DNA from: Flavobacteriales bacterium
Lineage (GTDB): Bacteria; Bacteroidota; Bacteroidia; Flavobacteriales_D; Crocinitomicaceae
DNA length: 35,753 nucleotides
Assembly (NCBI GenBank): GCA_947454395.1
Contig: CANGLG010000003.1
Coordinates: forward strand, 1-35,753
Direction of reading: 5' to 3'
In this document: piece after piece, positions 1-6,777 of the stretch
Position numbering within the stretch: position 1 is the first letter of the stretch
How the letters are laid out: every line of letters starts with the position of its first letter
Notes under the pieces: generated by a model
Seen by the model: the letters and a program-made list of their open reading frames with translations, nothing else
The model's database searches: none
Told to the model about the DNA's origin: nothing
Position numbers and translations under genes: made by a program

Positions 1-470
1 ATGGTCATCTTACCGGTTGCATTGATGGTTTTTACGAGTTCTTCGAGTGTTGTATCGAGTCCCATTTTAACGAGCGTTGGCGGTGAGATTCGGTTGGAAA
101 TGCGGCGAATGGTATCGGCGGTTTTTTCAATGACTTCGGAGGTGTCTGCTAAAAGTCCGAATAGGCGATCGGGTTCGTTGAGTCGGTTTTGTGCGTTCAG
201 AATATTGATTTTTAAAACGGTGACAAGTGCTCCGATTTCATCGTGTAGGTCCATGGCGATTTGAACTCGCTCTTGTTGCTCTGCTTTGATGGATGCTTCG
301 CTGATTTGGCGTTCGAAGTTTATTTCGGCTGTACGCAAAGCTTCTTGTTCGCGCTCGATTCGTTTTTTGAATGTGAGGAATAACACATAGAACGCAATCG
401 ACATGAAAGCGAAAAATCCTGAAAAGGCTATGATTAAGCCTAGTAATGAGATGTTTTCGGTAGTTTCCAA
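1..470 (-). CDS. sensor histidine kinase, HisKA_3 type (partial, C-terminus beyond window)
   Basis: About 156 residues are visible. One membrane helix (about residues 9-33) is followed by a charged coiled-coil linker and the dimerisation/phosphoacceptor box DLHDEIG, with the likely phosphorylated His at residue 76. This is the NarL/DesK-type HisKA_3 family, which phosphorylates a LuxR-type response regulator; the ATPase domain and any regulator lie off the left edge. No ATG fits: a stop lies a few codons upstream, and the first plausible start is TTG at 470, inside the end of the preceding membrane-protein gene (31-base overlap), so the two are probably translationally coupled. The kinase has no sensory domain of its own. 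The family call is firm; the start is inferred. Confidence 0.85.
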   Translation of the reverse strand, partial: METTENISLLGLIIAFSGFFAFMSIAFYVLFLTFKKRIEREQEALRTAEINFERQISEASIKAEQQERVQIAMDLHDEIGALVTVLKINILNAQNRLNEPDRLFGLLADTSEVIEKTADTIRRISNRISPPTLVKMGLDTTLEELVKTINATGKMT

Positions 471-1051
471 AATGCGTATGCGATTAACAATTTTGAGGAG
501 CCTTCGATGAAGTTATGGATGAACCATAAGTTTTGATGCATAAGCGAAATAATAAAATAGAATAAAATAAAAGTTGAAGATTTATAAAATAATATTGAAG
601 TATTGATAATTTGTAATGAATTAATATCAGTGCTTTTATCGTTTGAGATTAAATCAACGAAATATATTATTGGACAAAAAACAAAAGTTATATTCTCAAT
701 TATTAAACTGTATTCTGTGTAACCTAATTTTATCATTTCTATAATAAAAGAAGAAATACAAGCAATAAAAAGTAAAACAATAAAATACAATAAGTTTTTG
801 TTTTTAATAATTCGAAAATAAAACACTGATAACGACACAATTGTACTCAGTTGAAAAGTATAAAATATCAGTGAATTATTAAAATCATAAAACTTGGAAA
901 AAATTAAACCTAAAGTTGAAATAAATGATATTGAAAGATAAAACACAAATTCTAAATTGAATTTGTGTTTTTTATATATTAATACAACTAGTGGCAGAAA
1001 ACCTGCCACTAGTTGAAAAAAGAGAGAAACTGTTTTAATATCAAATGTCAT
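440..1051 (-). CDS. polytopic membrane protein, probable sensor partner of the kinase
   Basis: This 203-residue protein is almost entirely hydrophobic, with about six or seven predicted membrane helices separated by short charged loops (KKHK, RIIKNKN). I see no enzymatic motif. It overlaps the upstream 98-residue gene by 4 bases and the downstream kinase by about 31 bases, so the three genes are almost certainly co-transcribed. Since the kinase has one helix and no input domain, the natural inference is that this protein is the membrane sensor or scaffold for it. Base composition is notably AT-rich compared with the kinase segment. It could instead be an unrelated membrane protein. The gene call is sound; the function is inference from context. 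Confidence 0.75.
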   Translation of the reverse strand: MTFDIKTVSLFFQLVAGFLPLVVLIYKKHKFNLEFVFYLSISFISTLGLIFSKFYDFNNSLIFYTFQLSTIVSLSVFYFRIIKNKNLLYFIVLLFIACISSFIIEMIKLGYTEYSLIIENITFVFCPIIYFVDLISNDKSTDINSLQIINTSILFYKSSTFILFYFIISLMHQNLWFIHNFIEGSSKLLIAYAFWKLPKTSHY

Positions 1052-1344
1052 GAATTTAATGGATTTGACGCGACAATTGTTGGTGGTGTTCTGTCACCAT
1101 AATCATAAACCTTCCCATTGTACAAGTCATTTCCTTTGGCATCTACACCAACAAGAACGTTAGTCATGTTTCCACTGGCATCTACTGCGTTGTATATACG
1201 GATGCCCACGCAACCTGCTTGAGATAAAATATCTTTGTATACAGTATCAGAGTACATCACTGCTTTTGTTGCGTTCGGATAGCTTCTTCTGAAAGATGCG
1301 GTCATCGTTGAACCGTCTGCTAGGGTAATAATTGAACCTGCCAT
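1048..1344 (-). CDS. small conserved Bacteroidota-type protein of unknown function
   Basis: The protein has 98 residues, no signal peptide and no membrane helix. From memory it resembles a family of about 95-130-residue Bacteroidota proteins that begin with a short 'ISLADA/MT..FR' segment, have a 'QxGC..IRIY' core and a 'VGVDAKGND' segment, and end in a Pro-rich tail closing with NPLNS; I cannot check this by search. Here the motifs are QAGCVGIRIY (about residues 41-50), LVGVDAKGND and the terminal NPLNS. It opens an overlapping operon with the membrane protein and kinase, which suggests a role in that signalling unit. A TACATTTG box lies 39 bases upstream of the start. The function is unknown. 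Confidence 0.75.
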   Translation of the reverse strand: MAGSIITLADGSTMTASFRRSYPNATKAVMYSDTVYKDILSQAGCVGIRIYNAVDASGNMTNVLVGVDAKGNDLYNGKVYDYGDRTPPTIVASNPLNS

Positions 1345-1382
1345 AATTTTAATTTTTTAAAGTTAATAAATTGTTTGTTTTT

Positions 1383-1390
1383 CAAATGTA
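1383..1390 (-). promoter_or_regulatory. -7 box (TACATTTG) for the sensory operon
   Basis: TACATTTG on the minus strand matches the Bacteroidota TAnnTTTG element, and a TTG lies 15 bases upstream (1406-1408), slightly closer than usual. The box lies 39 bases before the ATG at 1344. A TGTCCAGTTT half-site (1421-1430) sits 30 bases upstream and matches the abiE operator arm. Confidence 0.5.
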
Positions 1391-1469
1391 GTTATGCAAA
1401 ACATGCAATTTACATGAAAAAAACTGGACAAAAATCAACTTTTTGAACCACAACTTTTTGCATTTTTCA

Positions 1470-1511
1470 ATTAGGGGTTTACCCTTAATACTTTAAGTAT
1501 AAACCCCTAAT
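1470..1511. repeat. 12-bp perfect inverted repeat with AGGGGTTTA arms
   Basis: ATTAGGGGTTTA (1470-1481) is perfectly inverted at 1500-1511. The 18-base spacer contains a smaller TACTT/AAGTA palindrome. There is no T-tract, so this is not an obvious terminator. Related AGGGGT motifs recur at 1591, 8529-8569 and 10066, making protein-binding sites of the mobile element a possibility. Confidence 0.55.
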
Positions 1512-1615
1512 CAAATTCAACTCAATGCAGCATTGTTTGCAAAATTAAATCGGAAATTTGAATTTGTTTTTCAGGGTTTATACTGATTTTTATAGGGGTT
1601 TTACGTAAAAAGGTG

Positions 1616-2090
1616 GTTAAGGGTGGAGGGTTGAGGGTTAAGAGTTAAGGGTTAAGGGTTAAGGGTTAAGAGTTAAGAGTTAAGGGTTAAAAGTGGAGGG
1701 TGGGAAGTGGAGAATGTATAATTGAAAATGTAAAATGGATAGTGGAATGGAGAGTTGAGAGTTAAGGGTTAAGAGCTAAAAGAGGAGGGTGGAAAGTGGA
1801 GAATGTATAATTGAAAATGTAAAATGGAGAGTGGAATGGAGAGTTGAGAGTTAAGGGTTAAGGGATGGTTGATTGCAGATTGGCAGATTACATATTAGCT
1901 TCGCTGCTGCCTTCGGCGGTGCGGATTATTGTTGAGGGTAGAGGGTTAAGGGTGGAGAGTTAAGGGTTAAGAGTTAAAAGTGGAGAGTGGAGGGTTAAGG
2001 GTTGATGGCAGATTGGCAGATTACATATTAGCTTCGGCGGTGCGGATTATTGTTGAGGGTTGAGGGTGTAGAATTGAGGGAGGAGGGAGG
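1616..2090. repeat. degenerate GGGTTAA/GAGTTAA repeat field with duplicated blocks
   Basis: This fills most of the 860-base gap between 1345 and 2206, which has no credible gene. It is built of degenerate 7-base units (GGGTTAA, GAGTTAA) mixed with GTGGAGGGT-type purine-rich units. Two larger blocks are duplicated: one of about 79 bases (about 1695-1773 and 1784-1862, containing GAATGTATAATTGAAAATG) and one beginning GCAGATTGGCAGATTACATA (1875-1940 and 2008-2060). The second copy of the latter lacks a short internal CTGCTGCCTTCGG-like stretch. It looks like replication-slippage DNA. Confidence 0.85.
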
Positions 2091-2164
2091 AGGATGTATG
2101 AATAAGGTGCTGCGTGAAAAGCGAACTTCGGGGAATTGGGTTGGTTTTTTGTAAATGATTAAAA

Positions 2165-2194
2165 TGTCAAGTTTATTGTTTAAAAAACTGGACA
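2165..2194. repeat. inverted repeat downstream of abiEii, near-copy of the abiE promoter operator
   Basis: TGTCAAGTTT, 10 bases, then AAACTGGACA. The arms mismatch at one position. The arrangement and much of the sequence match the element at 3899-3928 in front of abiEi, in the same orientation. A perfect ACAAACTAGTTTGT palindrome overlaps the right edge (2192-2205). It ends 12 bases from the abiEii stop. Confidence 0.7.
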
Positions 2195-2206
2195 AACTAG
2201 TTTGTT

Positions 2207-3148
2207 TTAAATTCTCTTTATTAGTTTTTTGAAAGATTCTGCAACATCACCTTCAAAAGGAATTGGTCTGTAAGCATATGCAGCCAATTCTGATAAATAG
2301 GCGCTCTTTAATTTTATCCATTGGCTGTCAAAGTCTGATATTAAAGGTGATTCGATAAGTTTTTTTTGTTGCCAGTTTAATGGTTCGTCAAAAATGTCTC
2401 TATCATGTTGAATAATTTCTTCGAATCGGATTTGGAAAGATTTAGATTCAACGAATTCTGCACATTGCGGATTCTTTAGTAAATAGTGTATATCATAAAA
2501 ATGTCTGATTTTTTGAGCAGTACTTTCAACAGGGTTTGAATCAAAAGAAAAACGTATTAAGGAAACGAGTTTTTCTAGTAATGTTTGCTCTTTACTTAGC
2601 ACATTGATATTAAAAGACTGTAGTCCAAATCTATCGATGTATTCCGAATTTCCAGAGGCAATTAAGAAATCATGCACCATGCTTGAAATCGATAGTTTTT
2701 CAAACGGAAAAGGATTTGCGAATGAGTTGATTTCAACGATAATAGTATTAGCCGAATTACTGTTTTCCAATGTAGGGTATTCAAAAACTGACTTTCGAAA
2801 GCGTGATCCTTTGCTTGTTACTCCTGAGGTGGGTCTTTCCGTTAAAGAACTTGTTATTTCTTTTTCAAGCGTTCGGATGATTGTTTTTATCTCATTCCCT
2901 GATTTGTTTCCATCATCTATAATTGCCAAATCAACATCTTCCGAAAAACGATCGATTAAGTTGTGTCCTTTTGATAAGGATGTTCCACCTTTGAAAACGG
3001 AACTTTCACTGAATTTACTCCTGGATAGTTCCTTTAATACTAAGGTAATCCAATAGTCTTTTTCAACAAATTCAAATCTGATACCCAAGTGTTGTGCTGT
3101 GGCTCTGAGTGTATCTGAGAATAATTTGGATTCTTGGTGCAAGTTCAT
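2207..3148 (-). CDS. abiEii: AbiEii/AbiGii-type nucleotidyltransferase toxin
   Basis: The 313-residue protein carries the nucleotidyltransferase signature of type IV toxins: GGTSLSK (residues 54-60) followed by the metal-binding pair in SEDVDL (Asp71 and Asp73). The rest is an alpha-helical domain typical of the AbiEii/AbiGii (DUF1814) family. Family members act as bacteriostatic nucleotidyltransferases, and related enzymes modify tRNA acceptor ends; the substrate of this one is unknown. I chose ATG 3148 because it overlaps the abiEi stop as ATGA; an in-frame ATG at 3160 would add four residues and a 16-base overlap. The gene is translationally coupled to its antitoxin and lies in the mobile element, consistent with phage defence or element maintenance. 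Confidence 0.88.
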   Translation of the reverse strand: MNLHQESKLFSDTLRATAQHLGIRFEFVEKDYWITLVLKELSRSKFSESSVFKGGTSLSKGHNLIDRFSEDVDLAIIDDGNKSGNEIKTIIRTLEKEITSSLTERPTSGVTSKGSRFRKSVFEYPTLENSNSANTIIVEINSFANPFPFEKLSISSMVHDFLIASGNSEYIDRFGLQSFNINVLSKEQTLLEKLVSLIRFSFDSNPVESTAQKIRHFYDIHYLLKNPQCAEFVESKSFQIRFEEIIQHDRDIFDEPLNWQQKKLIESPLISDFDSQWIKLKSAYLSELAAYAYRPIPFEGDVAESFKKLIKRI

Positions 3149-3867
3149 ATTAAATTCCATTTTTCAGTATTAGATAATACGGATGAAACACCAGTCAATT
3201 TATATTTTGTGAAAGGATTTAATGAATTGTATAGTGTCTCTGTGGATGTGTTTTTATTCTCGTCCAACATCGCGCCAAGTAAAGCTCTTGTGGCAGGCGG
3301 ATATTTCATTGCTAAGCGCATGAGTAATGTAATCTCTTTCTCTTTGAGTTCTTTTATTATCTGCAAAAAACGCAAGCATGAATTTCTTGGATTCGAATCC
3401 GGTATCTTTTTGATGTATCGAATAGCATCCAAAATTTGCAATATAGGGATACTCTCTTTAGTAATGGTATTTTTTTGTTTGATAAAAGAAATAGTATAGG
3501 TGTCTCTTTTGAATCTTGGTCTAACTTGGTTTTTCCCTATTTGAATCGTATTGCTTACTTGTGTTGTAAGACCTAATTTATTATAGATACTATAACCTGT
3601 CAGATAACCAACTGTTTTTCCGTTATCTTCAATTAAGTCTTTTACAACTTGTTTTTGGCTTGGTAGTAATTTCCCAAAAGGCGTTGTTTCCGGTTTATAA
3701 TATTTACCCTTTGAAAGTTTTGCAATTTTACCAGCTGCAGCCATTCTATTAAGTGCTTTAATGACTGCTTGTTTCTGATTCACCTTGCTAGTAAAATCAT
3801 CATAGGTGAAAATGTATCCTTTCGGAAATCTATCAATTGTAATTGCTATGTATTCAGTTGTTTTCAC
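3145..3867 (-). CDS. abiEi: AbiEi-type antitoxin / transcriptional autorepressor (DUF6088-like)
   Basis: This 240-residue protein starts at a GTG codon. The N-terminus (about residues 10-60) is a winged helix with the pattern FPKGYIFTYDDF, ALNRMAAAGKIAKLSKGKYY, typical of AbiEi/DUF6088 antitoxins. The C-terminal half would be the effector domain that counteracts AbiEii. In characterised AbiE systems the antitoxin does not bind the toxin tightly but opposes its effect and represses its own promoter at inverted repeats. Here a 10-10-10 inverted repeat (3899-3928) lies directly upstream of a TACCTTTG promoter box, just where autorepression would be expected. The stop codon overlaps the toxin start. 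Confidence 0.82.
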   Translation of the reverse strand: MKTTEYIAITIDRFPKGYIFTYDDFTSKVNQKQAVIKALNRMAAAGKIAKLSKGKYYKPETTPFGKLLPSQKQVVKDLIEDNGKTVGYLTGYSIYNKLGLTTQVSNTIQIGKNQVRPRFKRDTYTISFIKQKNTITKESIPILQILDAIRYIKKIPDSNPRNSCLRFLQIIKELKEKEITLLMRLAMKYPPATRALLGAMLDENKNTSTETLYNSLNPFTKYKLTGVSSVLSNTEKWNLI

Positions 3868-3883
3868 TATTCAATATCAGAAG

Positions 3884-3891
3884 CAAAGGTA
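3884..3891 (-). promoter_or_regulatory. abiE promoter -7 box (TACCTTTG)
   Basis: TACCTTTG on the minus strand fits TAnnTTTG and lies 16 bases upstream of the GTG start at 3867. The adjoining upstream sequence, where a -33 box would sit, is occupied by the inverted repeat at 3899-3928, so a bound protein would block RNA polymerase. Confidence 0.65.
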
Positions 3892-3898
3892 GTAAAAA

Positions 3899-3928
3899 TG
3901 TCCTGTTTTTTAAATAATAAACTGGACA
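3899..3928. promoter_or_regulatory. probable AbiEi operator (inverted repeat)
   Basis: TGTCCTGTTT, 10 bases, AAACTGGACA, with one mismatch between the arms. It lies 7 bases upstream of the abiE -7 box. Autorepression of abiE operons by AbiEi at inverted repeats is established for this family; assignment of this exact site is inference. A near-copy lies beyond the far end of the operon at 2165-2194. Confidence 0.65.
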
Positions 3929-3955
3929 AATTGTTTTAATACGTTTTAGCTTCTT

Positions 3956-4588
3956 TCACCTTTCCTCACTCAAACTCTTCAACAACTTAATCAAACTCAA
4001 CTGGGGATGACAATCGGATTTGTCGGCACGGAAGGAAACGTGTGTCCAGATGCCTGGCGTACCATTGAGGGCCAGGGTATTGAGTTTCCACATATCGGGT
4101 TGGTAGGTATTGGGAATGGTGTATTTCTCGCAGAGGTACTCGAGTAGGGTTTTGAGTGATTCGAGTTGTTCGTCTTTGTATTTATGGAAAAAGCGGTGAC
4201 CGCGCCATTGCATGCCGTAGTCGATGACTTCTTCTTTGGGGACTTCTCGGTTGAAAGTGGAATAATACTTTCCGCTTTTTTCGATTAATGCGCCCCAATT
4301 ACAGATTTCAATGCCAATAGATTGTTGGTTCAACTGGGTGTTGTTGCGGTTGTGTGTGCCTAGGTGGTGCGCCCAATGGGCTGAACTGAAACATTGGTAA
4401 ATGATGCCGTCTCCATCGATGACGAAAGCTGTTGCCACCCGAACCGGTGTATACTCCCATCCGCTGATGACGTTTTTGGCGTTTGGACCGCTGACGGTGT
4501 GGTGTAAAACAATCTGTTTCTTCGGATGTGCTTCCGGGTAATATTGAGCTTTGGTTAATGGGAATTGAATGAGGTTTTTGATGTTCAT
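3956..4588 (-). CDS. N-acetylmuramoyl-L-alanine amidase (phage endolysin type)
   Basis: The 210-residue protein is a single Amidase_2/PGRP domain that cleaves the bond between N-acetylmuramic acid and the stem-peptide L-Ala. Zinc and catalytic features visible are IVLHHTVSG near residue 30 (first His ligand) and the C-terminal WTHVSFRADKSDCHP, matching the His...Lys-x-Asp-Cys arrangement of T7 lysozyme (second His, Lys and Cys ligand). There is no signal peptide, so release would need a holin or lysis by another phage; no holin is seen nearby. It follows the replication genes of the element on the same strand. An endolysin in an element without structural genes points to a phage or phage-satellite origin. 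Confidence 0.88.
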   Translation of the reverse strand: MNIKNLIQFPLTKAQYYPEAHPKKQIVLHHTVSGPNAKNVISGWEYTPVRVATAFVIDGDGIIYQCFSSAHWAHHLGTHNRNNTQLNQQSIGIEICNWGALIEKSGKYYSTFNREVPKEEVIDYGMQWRGHRFFHKYKDEQLESLKTLLEYLCEKYTIPNTYQPDMWKLNTLALNGTPGIWTHVSFRADKSDCHPQLSLIKLLKSLSEER

Positions 4589-4644
4589 GGATTTATTTTT
4601 TAGTTGGTTAATTTTTATTCTTGGGTGATTGTCACCCCTCTGTA

Positions 4645-4714
4645 TCTCCCCTCGCAGGGGAGAAGGATTAGAACTCTGTCTCCCCTTCTGCCACGGCAGA
4701 CAGGCATGGGGAGA
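4645..4714. repeat. nested palindromic intergenic repeat
   Basis: Two hairpins lie between the helicase-loader and amidase genes. TCTCCCCT-CGC-AGGGGAGA (4645-4663) is perfect. The second pairs TCTCCCC (4679-4685) with GGGGAGA (4708-4714) and contains an inner CTGCC/GGCAG stem (4688-4699). The second also resembles a half of the first, so it looks like a dispersed REP-like unit. It could attenuate transcription into the amidase gene. Confidence 0.7.
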
Positions 4715-4725
4715 AGGAAAAGGTT

Positions 4726-5352
4726 TTATTTTCGTTTGTCGGGGGTATCGGATGAGAATGCGATGAGGTTGAACATTTCACGCATTCGGGAGCGGATACG
4801 GGTGCCGTAAATGGATTCTACTTGATCGGCATTGAGGTTGGTCGTGATGTGGGTAAGAATGCCCTGTGTTTTGTAAAGGTCGTAGCGCTTGAAGAGAATG
4901 AATTCCATGGTGTTGCATTCGTTGCCCATATGTTTGAGGAAGGGTTCAACTCCTAAATCATCGAAGCAATAATGGGTGTATTGGTCGGCAATGTTGTTGA
5001 TGTATTTGTATCCTTCCAAGTTGTAAAAAACGGCAACTTCCTTTGTAGAAAGTATCTTATACCTCCTATCGGGATAATTGAATTCATTGATGAGGTTCAT
5101 GAATGCTGACTTCCCACAACCCACTGGTCCTGCCAATATGATTCCTTTGTGGATGTCAATGCCTAAACTATTGCATCGTTCTTCATCTCGTATGGCGTAA
5201 CAAATGAGTTTGTACAGGATGTTGTGGTCGCATTGGTGCAATTCAAATTTTTGACCAAATCGGGATTTTCCAAGTTTAGTTATGTGTTTGAGGCAGTCGG
5301 CGAACGTATAGTTTCGGACATTGTCTTTTAGTTTAAATGGTAAATTACTCAT
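4726..5352 (-). CDS. DnaC/IstB-like AAA+ helicase-loader ATPase
   Basis: The 208-residue P-loop ATPase has Walker A GPVGCGKS (residues 75-82), Walker B YCFDDLG (128-134), a sensor-like THITTNL and a C-terminal YGTRIRSRMRE segment carrying the arginines expected of an Arg finger. This layout fits the DnaC/IstB/phage helicase-loader group, which delivers the replicative helicase to single-stranded DNA. It follows the DnaD-like gene by 12 bases on the same strand, forming a classic phage replication pair. No transposase is adjacent, which argues against IstB. In this element it would recruit the host DnaB helicase for autonomous replication after excision. Confidence 0.82.
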   Translation of the reverse strand: MSNLPFKLKDNVRNYTFADCLKHITKLGKSRFGQKFELHQCDHNILYKLICYAIRDEERCNSLGIDIHKGIILAGPVGCGKSAFMNLINEFNYPDRRYKILSTKEVAVFYNLEGYKYINNIADQYTHYCFDDLGVEPFLKHMGNECNTMEFILFKRYDLYKTQGILTHITTNLNADQVESIYGTRIRSRMREMFNLIAFSSDTPDKRK

Positions 5353-5364
5353 ACTCTTATTTTT

Positions 5365-6075
5365 TCAATAGGCTTTTTTGTGATCAATGGAAGGGGAAAC
5401 AATGAGTCTGTTCAATGCTTGCTTTCCATGTTGTTTTGTTTCGTTTTCAACTGTATGGTTCATCATCCATTTTTTGGCGAGTGCCATCCAGTTGTGAATG
5501 TTATTTTTTCCGGATTTCCAACCGATGGATTCGTAATGGAGGAAAAACAATTCTGCTTCCCTTTTAACGGAATTGTTTTCTTTAAAAAAATCCAAAACTT
5601 CTTCCAATTCGGGTGTGTCAAAAGTTGATTTGCTTTCTGTGTTTTTAGTAATTAATTCTTCTTTTTTAGTTGTTTTAATTCTTTTATTTAAAGGACTCAT
5701 CTGTTGTTTGTCAGCTGTTTGATGTGTCGTATTGCTTGTTGTATTATGAGTTATCGTATTTGTTGTATCAAAAATGAACATGTGCACTGAGCTACCTTTG
5801 AATGGATTGTGCGAAGGATGATACTTTATATAATTCCATTCTTGTAATTGGTGTAAGCCTTTGTGGTAGGTATTGATTGAACCTATTTTTGCTGCTTTCA
5901 TCAATTCACCACGGTGTACCAAAATGGGATTGTTGAAGTTTCCCGCATTCCACATGTGAAACAGTGCATAATACAAGCTGACATGCCAAGCTGATAAGCG
6001 ATTGTCTTCCGTAATCATTTGACTTACTCGGTTCAAATGCACGATGTAATTGATCTTAAACGATCTCTTTGACAT
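5365..6075 (-). CDS. DnaD-like replication initiation protein of the element
   Basis: The 236-residue protein has an N-terminal winged-helix-like domain (about residues 15-110; RLSAWHVSLYYALF and AAKIGSINTYHKGLHQL suggest DNA recognition), a Thr/Asn/Gln-rich low-complexity linker (about 110-150) and a C-terminal segment FFLHYESIGWKSGKNNIHNW. The last part fits the DnaD/DnaB_2 C-terminal motif seen in phage primosomal proteins, where a Tyr, Trp and Asn-Trp pattern contacts DNA. Together with the helicase loader immediately downstream it probably melts or marks the element's origin. The start is one base after the excisionase-like gene stop, so the three genes form one operon. The family call comes from motif shape and is not certain. 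Confidence 0.7.
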   Translation of the reverse strand: MSKRSFKINYIVHLNRVSQMITEDNRLSAWHVSLYYALFHMWNAGNFNNPILVHRGELMKAAKIGSINTYHKGLHQLQEWNYIKYHPSHNPFKGSSVHMFIFDTTNTITHNTTSNTTHQTADKQQMSPLNKRIKTTKKEELITKNTESKSTFDTPELEEVLDFFKENNSVKREAELFFLHYESIGWKSGKNNIHNWMALAKKWMMNHTVENETKQHGKQALNRLIVSPSIDHKKAY

Positions 6076-6076
6076 G

Positions 6077-6379
6077 CTACAGACGATTACGAACGCGTGA
6101 TTCCAACAACTGATGAATGTCTTCTTTGGGATAAAAGATTACCCCTCCAATTTTTGTGTACGGTATTTTACCTGTTAAACGGAGGTTTTGAAGGGTGCTG
6201 GGCGAAATGGCCAACATGCGTTGCACCTGATAGGACTTTAACCAACACTTTTCTTCTTTTCGCTGTGTTTCTACTTCCATTTCCTGTTTTCTGGTCTGGT
6301 TTAACAGGGTTTTAAATTCGTGTAGAAGTTCTTGTTTGAAAGCAATCAAGTCTTCTACGGTAACAATTGTAGCTGCCAT
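6077..6379 (-). CDS. excisionase-type helix-turn-helix DNA-binding protein
   Basis: The 100-residue protein has an N-terminal coiled coil (about residues 8-45) and a C-terminal MerR/Xis-like winged HTH (HTH_17): SYQVQRMLAISPSTLQNLR, then GKIPYTKIGGVIFYPKEDI. Proteins of this build act as recombination directionality factors or regulators in Bacteroidota integrative elements (Xis-like). The frame is open upstream to 6517, but ATG at 6379 was chosen because the preceding A/T-rich leader matches that of neighbouring genes and the extra residues are unlike the family. It heads the operon with the DnaD-like and DnaC-like genes. It probably bends DNA at the attachment site or controls the divergent region at 6380-6777. 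Confidence 0.8.
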   Translation of the reverse strand: MAATIVTVEDLIAFKQELLHEFKTLLNQTRKQEMEVETQRKEEKCWLKSYQVQRMLAISPSTLQNLRLTGKIPYTKIGGVIFYPKEDIHQLLESRVRNRL

Positions 6380-6594
6380 AATTTTGATTTTAAATTCAAT
6401 GCAAATAGAACTGAAAAAAATAAGCAGATGGGGTTGCAAGGGGTTGTGCAACCTGTTCTGAAAGTGCTGTAAATGTTGGGGTTTTTCGTTATATAAAAAA
6501 CGAAAAGGATGAGGCATGACAGCTTCAAATTTCGTTAGAAAACATTCGAATTGCCTCTAGAAACAGCCAAAAATGAGTAGTTTTGACTGTAATT

Positions 6595-6765
6595 AAAAAG
6601 ATTCAGTAGCGACACGCTTTTTTTGGGTAATCGAAACCGCCAATTTAAAGAACCCCCTAAAAGACAAGCCAGTCGTCCTCGCATGGCGTGGGCACAGTTT
6701 GCATGGGGGTAGAGCTTGGCGGTTCTAGATTACCTGCAAATTGATGACCACGCTACTTTTTAAGA
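6595..6765. ncRNA. structured non-coding block, candidate RNA or origin
   Basis: This occupies the 398-base gap between divergent genes (6380-6777). Paired segments nest around a centre: AGTAGCG (6605-6611) with CGCTACT (6751-6757); GGTAATC (6626-6632) with GATTACC (6728-6734); ACCGCCAA (6636-6643) with TTGGCGGT (6716-6723); ACCCCC (6652-6657) with GGGGGT (6705-6710); GCCA (6668-6671) with TGGC (6684-6687). On the plus strand the outer stem is followed by five Ts, like a terminator. The block is GC-richer than its surroundings. It may be a small RNA, a leader for the 67-codon ORF, or a replication or transfer origin. I cannot name it. Confidence 0.6.
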
Positions 6766-6777
6766 ATTAATCATGCG

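Noticed and set aside
1-264. Open frame on the plus strand at the left edge
   Set aside because: It is the antisense shadow of the kinase, whose minus-strand frame shows the DLHDEIG box and a family-like sequence.
1616-2090. CRISPR array or true telomere repeats
   Set aside because: Units are short, irregular and without unique spacers, and copies drift in phase; no cas gene lies nearby.
2604-3056. Plus-strand frame of 150 codons across the abiEii gene
   Set aside because: It opposes a gene with a full nucleotidyltransferase motif and encodes nothing recognisable.
4726-5352. IstB of an IS21-type insertion sequence
   Set aside because: No IstA transposase or terminal repeats are nearby, and the upstream DnaD-like gene points to a replication pair.
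6380-6517. Upstream extension of the excisionase-type gene to 6517
   Set aside because: The added 46 residues look unlike the family, and the start at 6379 has the same A/T-rich leader as neighbouring genes.
6595-6765. Retron msr-msd region
   Set aside because: It is structured, but no reverse transcriptase gene exists in the window.
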